Assembly (NCBI RefSeq): GCF_028692895.1
Contig: NZ_JAQUWN010000018.1
Coordinates: 1 to 62,286, forward strand
Length of the DNA stretch: 62,286 nt
DNA from: Pseudodesulfovibrio sp.
GTDB taxonomy: Bacteria; Desulfobacterota; Desulfovibrionia; Desulfovibrionales; Desulfovibrionaceae
Direction of reading: 5' to 3'
Below, in pieces: positions 58,141 through 62,286 of the stretch. The position numbers and the translations under genes were made by a program. How positions within the stretch are numbered: the stretch's first letter is position 1; each line of letters opens with the position of its first letter. Below the pieces are notes generated by a model. That model did no database searches, was not told where the DNA came from, and saw only the letters and a program-made list of their open reading frames with translations.

Positions 58141-59588
58141 ACGCGTCGACCCAGATCGTCATCCCCGTTGTCGTGTACCTGGCGGCGTCCATCGGCATCG
58201 CCCTGTGGGCCCGCGGGCGCTCCGACGGCGCAACCTCGCAGGGGTTCATCGAGGAATATTTCCTCGGCAGCCGGTCCATGGGCGGCTTCGTGCTGGCCAT
58301 GACCATCGTGGCCAGCTACGCCAGCGCCAGCAGCTTCGTCGGAGGCCCCGGCGTCGCCTACCGGCTGGGCCTCAGTTGGGTGCTGCTCGCCATGATCCAG
58401 GTCCCCACGGTCTTCCTCACCCTGGGCATCCTGGGAAAACGGTTCGCCATCGTGGCCCGCGAGACCCGCTCCGTGACGATCACGGACTACCTGCGCGCCC
58501 GATACCGCAGCGACACCGTGGTCATCCTCTGCTCCCTGGCGCTGATCGTCTTCTTCATGACCGCCATGCTGGCGCAGTTCATCGGCGGAGCCCGGCTCTT
58601 CCAGACCGTCACGGGCTACCCCTACGCCGTGGGGCTGGCTCTCTTCGGCCTCAGCGTGGTGCTCTACACGGCCGTGGGAGGATTCCGCGCCGTGGTCATG
58701 ACCGACGCCATCCAGGGACTCGTCATGACCACGGCCGTCGTGGTGGTGCTGCTGGCGGTCATCAAGGCCGGCGGCGGCGTGGCCCAGTGCGTCGCCACCC
58801 TGCGGGATATCGACCCGGGACTGATCTCGCCCACCGGACCGAACAACGCGGTGCCCCAACCCTTCACCCTCTCCTTCTGGGTTCTGGTCGGCATCGGCGT
58901 CCTGGGGTTGCCGCAGACCGCGCAACGGTGCATGGGCTACCGGGACTCCCGGGCCATGCACCAGGCCATGGTCGTCGGGACCCTGTTCATCGGCTTCATG
59001 ATCCTGTGCGTTCACCTCGCCGGGGCCTTCGGCCGCGCGGTGTTCCCGGAGCTGCCCGCCGGCGACCTGGCCATGCCCACCCTGATCGTCCAACTGCTCC
59101 CGCCGGTCTGGGCGGGCATCTTCATCGCCGGGCCCCTGGCGGCCATCATGTCCACCGTGGACTCCATGCTGCTGCTCGTCTCGGCGGCCATCATCAAGGA
59201 CCTGTACATCCAGTACAGGCTGCATGGCGACGCTGCGGCAATGCCCGTGGCCACGCTCAAGAAGGCGAGCTTCGCCATCACTGCGGTGGTGGGCCTGCTG
59301 GTGGTCGTTGCGGCCATCGAGCCGCCGGACCTGCTGGTCTGGATCAACATTTTCGCCTTCGGCGGGCTGGAGGCGGCGTTCCTCTGCCCCATCGTGCTCG
59401 GGCTCTACTGGAAGAGGGGCAACGCGGCCGGGGCCATCACCTCCATCCTCGGGGGCGTGGGCGCCTACATCATCCTGTCCCTGATCAAGCCGGACATGGG
59501 CGGCTTGCACGCCATCGTCCCCACGACGCTGGTCAGCGCGGTGGGCTTTGTCGCCGGTTCATTGGCGCACCCCGGCAAGGAAAACTGA
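58137..59588 (+). CDS. panF: sodium:pantothenate symporter-like SSS transporter
   Basis: A 483-residue, about 13-span member of the sodium:solute symporter family. It has EEYFLGSRSMGGFVLAMTIV, ASYASASSFVGGPG, ALFGLSVVLYTAVGGFRAVV and FIAGPLAAIMSTVDSMLLLV. PanF takes up pantothenate, the precursor of CoA. The start overlaps the YhdT-type gene by four bases (ATGA), the usual panF arrangement. Other SSS proteins carry amino acids or short-chain acids, so pantothenate is inferred from context. Confidence 0.85.
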   Translation: MNASTQIVIPVVVYLAASIGIALWARGRSDGATSQGFIEEYFLGSRSMGGFVLAMTIVASYASASSFVGGPGVAYRLGLSWVLLAMIQVPTVFLTLGILGKRFAIVARETRSVTITDYLRARYRSDTVVILCSLALIVFFMTAMLAQFIGGARLFQTVTGYPYAVGLALFGLSVVLYTAVGGFRAVVMTDAIQGLVMTTAVVVVLLAVIKAGGGVAQCVATLRDIDPGLISPTGPNNAVPQPFTLSFWVLVGIGVLGLPQTAQRCMGYRDSRAMHQAMVVGTLFIGFMILCVHLAGAFGRAVFPELPAGDLAMPTLIVQLLPPVWAGIFIAGPLAAIMSTVDSMLLLVSAAIIKDLYIQYRLHGDAAAMPVATLKKASFAITAVVGLLVVVAAIEPPDLLVWINIFAFGGLEAAFLCPIVLGLYWKRGNAAGAITSILGGVGAYIILSLIKPDMGGLHAIVPTTLVSAVGFVAGSLAHPGKEN

Positions 59589-59805
59589 CCGAACTCCCGA
59601 AAAACAGGAACGCCCTCGATTCCCCGCACCACCGGACGGAAATGGCGGGAGAGACTGGCGCCCGGCCATGCCGCGCACAAGAAAGGCAGCGACAGGGCCG
59701 AAACGCCCCCCTCTGCGCCCCTATACGGGGGAACTCCAAAGCCACCATTGCCATCGAAGTGGATGGCGAGGTCAAAGCCGTCTGGGTACCCCCAGCGATG
59801 TCGAA
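59589..59805. other. intergenic stretch with a possible gene remnant
   Basis: A short frame near 59734-59800 reads ATIAIEVDGEVKAVWVPP and looks protein-like, but it has no start, ribosome site or continuing partner. It may be the remains of a decayed gene or mobile element. No hairpin or promoter stands out. Confidence 0.3.
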
Positions 59806-60588
59806 TCATACAGGGAAATGATCACCCGCGCGCCCCCTGTCCGCATCGCCTGCCTTGGCGACAGCCTGACCTTTCCTTGCGCATATAAGTATTTGTGCAC
59901 ACAACAGGTGACGAAGAAATGATGTTTCGACGTATGGCTCCAGCCTTTTGCTCAACCTTGCCATCCAATCCGGACACAACATCGGGACAAAATTAATGTG
60001 GATGTGTTCCACGTCCGTATACCCTGCGGTTTTGCACCAGCGCATCAATGTCGATGAGGTGAAGGACTGTTCCTCGTGTTGCCGATGGTAGGGGGACAAC
60101 TTTTCAATCACCTTCAGAAGAGGGCTGTTGCCATTCGGCTCGGTAATCAGCAGCGTATCGCTCCACTGCGTTGCGAGCCGGATAGCTGTTTCCGGGTCCG
60201 AAAGGTGATGCAACACACCGGTGAAAAGGACACTGTCGAACCTCTCGTCCAACTGAAGCTCATACACACTCGACACTTGGAACTTTGCCCGGTCGGCGAC
60301 ACCGGCCCGCAGCGCCGAGTCGTTCGCCTGCGCCACTGCGGAGTCCGCAGGGTCGATCCCAAGAATGGACTTCGCTCCAAACGGCAAAAGCGCAAGGCTG
60401 TACACGCCATCGCCGCATCCCAGATCAAGCAGACGCTTCCCTGCCATGGGATGCAACTGCGTCAGGCCGCGCAGGATTCTCGCCTTCGCCAGTTCCGTTG
60501 ACAGCCGCCCCAGGTTATACGAATAGTTGCCCTGCTTTTGGACGTCTTCATTGAACCGGCTGACGTTCTCTTTGGTCTTCGGTTTCAT
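59806..60588 (-). CDS. class I SAM-dependent methyltransferase
   Basis: A 260-residue cytoplasmic enzyme with the SAM-binding motif LLDLGCGDGVYSLALLPFG, the acidic ILGIDPADSAV and the post-motif FDSVLFTGVLHHLSDPETA. The GC content is lower than in the core genes. It overlaps the preceding methyltransferase gene by 41 bases and, with that and the glycosyltransferase fragment, forms a surface-polysaccharide type cluster. The substrate is unknown. Confidence 0.88.
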   Translation of the reverse strand: MKPKTKENVSRFNEDVQKQGNYSYNLGRLSTELAKARILRGLTQLHPMAGKRLLDLGCGDGVYSLALLPFGAKSILGIDPADSAVAQANDSALRAGVADRAKFQVSSVYELQLDERFDSVLFTGVLHHLSDPETAIRLATQWSDTLLITEPNGNSPLLKVIEKLSPYHRQHEEQSFTSSTLMRWCKTAGYTDVEHIHINFVPMLCPDWMARLSKRLEPYVETSFLRHLLCAQILICARKGQAVAKAGDADRGRAGDHFPV

Positions 60589-61507
60589 GCTCGACTTCCC
60601 TGCCGATCTTGCGGCCAGTCACGAAAATGTTGCCCACGGGCAAGGTGACCCGAATCTTTTCCAGGCCCATACGCTTGATGAGTCGACCGGCGGCGTTTTT
60701 CAAACATACCGGCAAAGGAGTCAACCGCAGCCAGTAGGACGGCGGGTAAGAGTTGCTGAAGGCCTTGATGGACACATCAACGAAGCCTGCGCCCTCCAAC
60801 AGCGCCTGTACTGACCTTCTGCTGAACAACTGCAAATGCTCTATGTCGATTATGGGGGAACGCTGGCCCAAGGCGCGATTGAGCCAGGCCCGGCGGTCAT
60901 GCACCACCAAGGCGATACGTCCGCCTGGCGCCAGCGCGGCAGATGCCGCACCGACAAACTCCCGGGGGGACGGCAGGTGCTCCAACGTCATGAAGGAGCA
61001 CACGAGTGCGGGGGCACGCCCCTGTAGCCACTCCGCCGAGAACACGCCGCGCCGCAACATTGGCCGGACATCCGAAGCCGCCGCATTGATCGCCGAATCG
61101 GACGGCTCTATGCCCGTCACCTGCGCAAAACCGGCATCCCGCAGATGCCTCAGGAAGGCCCCGTTCCCGGCGCCAACCTCCACGGCAAGGCCAAAGTCTG
61201 GCATCCCCCCCAGATACGGCCCGAGGATGCGGGCATACGTCTGCGCCGCGCAACGGGCCTCTTCGCCCGAACCATATGCAGCTTGGGCGTACTGCTCCTC
61301 CAAATATCCCGAGGCGGGAGGCCTCGGTGTATACACCACATCACACGCCGGGCAATGCACAAGCCTATGCCGCATGAATTCGGGGTTCTTGCGTGAAGCA
61401 TATGTTTGCTCGGAGATGGCCTTCGGATCTATCCTCTCGGGCAGATACGGTTCATACTCCCGGCTTCCGCAAACAGGGCAAGGCCTTTCGTCCGAGGCGG
61501 TGCTCAC
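60548..61507 (-). CDS. zinc-ribbon SAM-dependent methyltransferase
   Basis: A 319-residue protein with a CxxC zinc-ribbon pair (CPVCGSREYE, CPACDVVYTP) and a SAM domain (VEVGAGNGAFLRHLRDAGF, VTGIEPSDSAIN, LEHLPSPREFVGAA). This architecture is common among methyltransferases acting on sugars in glycan clusters. The start is a GTG that overlaps the stop of the upstream glycosyltransferase fragment (GTGA). It overlaps the next gene by 41 bases. Confidence 0.88.
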   Translation of the reverse strand: MSTASDERPCPVCGSREYEPYLPERIDPKAISEQTYASRKNPEFMRHRLVHCPACDVVYTPRPPASGYLEEQYAQAAYGSGEEARCAAQTYARILGPYLGGMPDFGLAVEVGAGNGAFLRHLRDAGFAQVTGIEPSDSAINAAASDVRPMLRRGVFSAEWLQGRAPALVCSFMTLEHLPSPREFVGAASAALAPGGRIALVVHDRRAWLNRALGQRSPIIDIEHLQLFSRRSVQALLEGAGFVDVSIKAFSNSYPPSYWLRLTPLPVCLKNAAGRLIKRMGLEKIRVTLPVGNIFVTGRKIGREVEHETEDQRERQPVQ

Positions 61508-62163
61508 GGCCAGGTCTCCTTTCGGGCGCTGGAGGCGCCCTCCGACCTTGTTTCGCCGTCCATGATGAGGTGCCGACGAATAAACGGAGGCCTGGCTTTC
61601 GTCTCTTCAAGGACCTTGCCGAGATACTCTCCCAAAATGCCAAGCCCGAGGACGGACGCGGAGCCAAAGAACATGACAAGCAGGCTGATGAACGTGGTGC
61701 CCTGGGGCGAGGACTCTGGAGCGACCACCTTGGCGACAATGCAGAAGAGCATGGTCAGGCAGGAAAAGACAAAAGCCATACCCCCAAAAGCCGTCAACAG
61801 ATGAAGCGGCATTTTACTGAAGGAAAAGATGGCCTTTTTGGCCCAACCGAGATTCCGGATCAGACTGTTGGTGCTGCGCCCGAACAGCCTTTCCGGACGG
61901 ACATAGTCCACGCCGACCTGCTGGAACCCGACATATGCCCGCAATCCCCTCAAGAAGGAGTCCCGCTCCCGGCACTCCAGGATGTGCTGCACCACAACCC
62001 TGTCCACCAGCGAAAAATCTCCAGCGTCCCTGGGAATGGGTATTTCACTCAACCTATCGAACAACATGTAAAAAAGCCTATAGAAAAACTCCAGCCATCC
62101 CGGCATCTCCCGCTTGAGGCGGCGGCCATACACAACATCCGCCCCATCCCTCCATTGCTTTAC
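61504..62163 (-). pseudogene. C-terminal fragment of a GT2 (DPM1/GtrB-type) glycosyltransferase
   Basis: The fragment begins inside the catalytic domain (WRDGADVVYGRRLKRE, PIPRDAGDFSLVDR) and retains the two C-terminal membrane helices (MAFVFSCLTMLFCIVAKVV, LLVMFFGSASVLGLGILGEY) of polyprenyl-phosphate sugar transferases. The first 100 or so residues, including the nucleotide-sugar site, are missing. Upstream the frame meets a TAA that ends an unrelated frame resembling a transposase C-terminus. So the gene was truncated by an insertion or rearrangement, and the product could not be active. The 5' limit given is approximate. Confidence 0.75.
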
Positions 62164-62286
62164 GTGTAGTGGTTCATACTTGATCTGACAGTCTGCCCCT
62201 TTTGATGGGCCGCAATTGTCAGATTAATTCAGCTTTGAAACGTGTTCCGTCCAGAGCTGCTTTCCGTCAATCCTAGTTTCCATGGG
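62164..62286 (-). mobile_element. probable edge of a second insertion sequence
   Basis: A frame entering from the right edge ends GKQLWTEHVSKLN and TAA (stop at 62224-62226), and looks like an integrase-type transposase C-terminus. The next 60 bases resemble a terminal region with repeated TCTGACA / ACTGTCAGA elements. The junction with the glycosyltransferase fragment lies near 62164-62180. The family cannot be settled with so little sequence. Confidence 0.45.

Overview
The window looks like a piece of a high-GC, Gram-negative, strictly anaerobic sulfate reducer of the Desulfovibrionaceae (Desulfovibrio/Pseudodesulfovibrio type). The basis is the pta-ackA-por operon with a long-form Pta, a single-chain pyruvate:ferredoxin oxidoreductase carrying a Desulfovibrio africanus-like C-terminal tail, many periplasmic Fe-S and heme proteins, dense sensor kinases and LPS genes. 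The organism assignment is inference; no rRNA, tRNA or CRISPR array was recognised.

Layout. (1) 1-7.3 kb, plus strand: tail of an unknown gene, then pta, ackA and por, the route from pyruvate to acetate with ATP, closed by a strong terminator. (2) 7.4-7.8 kb: a small secreted OB-fold (BOF family) protein on the minus strand. (3) 8.5-15.5 kb: a large hybrid sensor kinase gene split by an IS66-type element (9441-11857) with an 8-bp target duplication, followed by an intact receiver-kinase gene. (4) 15.5-25.3 kb, minus strand: a tetrathionate-reductase-like ttrBCA operon, a NarX/NarL-type two-component pair and a hybrid kinase with a solute-binding-type sensor. (5) 25.5-40.1 kb: a periplasmic sulfur/aryl locus with two arylsulfotransferase-like propellers, two secreted helix-hairpin-helix proteins, an outer-membrane channel of the phenol-degradation type, a sigma-54 two-component system, a DUF1573 protein, a tetraheme cytochrome, two tiny membrane proteins, a YeiH-type putative sulfate exporter and a 968-residue periplasmic protein built from an internal duplication. 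(6) 40.4-43.5 kb: a glutamate-synthase-small-subunit-like flavoprotein and a low-GC orphan with a GNCQ start and a TPR-like middle.

(7) 43.9-54.9 kb: an IclR regulator and a divergent BCCT transporter face a seven-gene plus-strand operon: a four-subunit 2-oxoacid:ferredoxin oxidoreductase, an ADP-forming acyl-CoA synthetase, a DAO-type flavin oxidoreductase, RidA and an MFS transporter. Read together, these genes describe uptake of an amino acid or related amine, flavin-dependent oxidation to an imine, hydrolysis to a 2-oxoacid, oxidation to acyl-CoA with reduced ferredoxin, and ATP formation. This is the most coherent candidate for an undescribed catabolic system here. (8) 55.0-59.6 kb: overlapping genes for a DMT-family transporter, LpxB and ProC, then YhdT/PanF-like sodium:pantothenate symporter genes. 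(9) 59.8-62.3 kb, minus strand: two methyltransferases and a truncated glycosyltransferase next to the edge of what looks like another insertion sequence.

Regulatory DNA is rich: strong hairpins close most operons, and the 46.4-46.8 kb divergent region carries back-to-back sigma-70-like promoters and several perfect palindromes suited to the neighbouring IclR protein.
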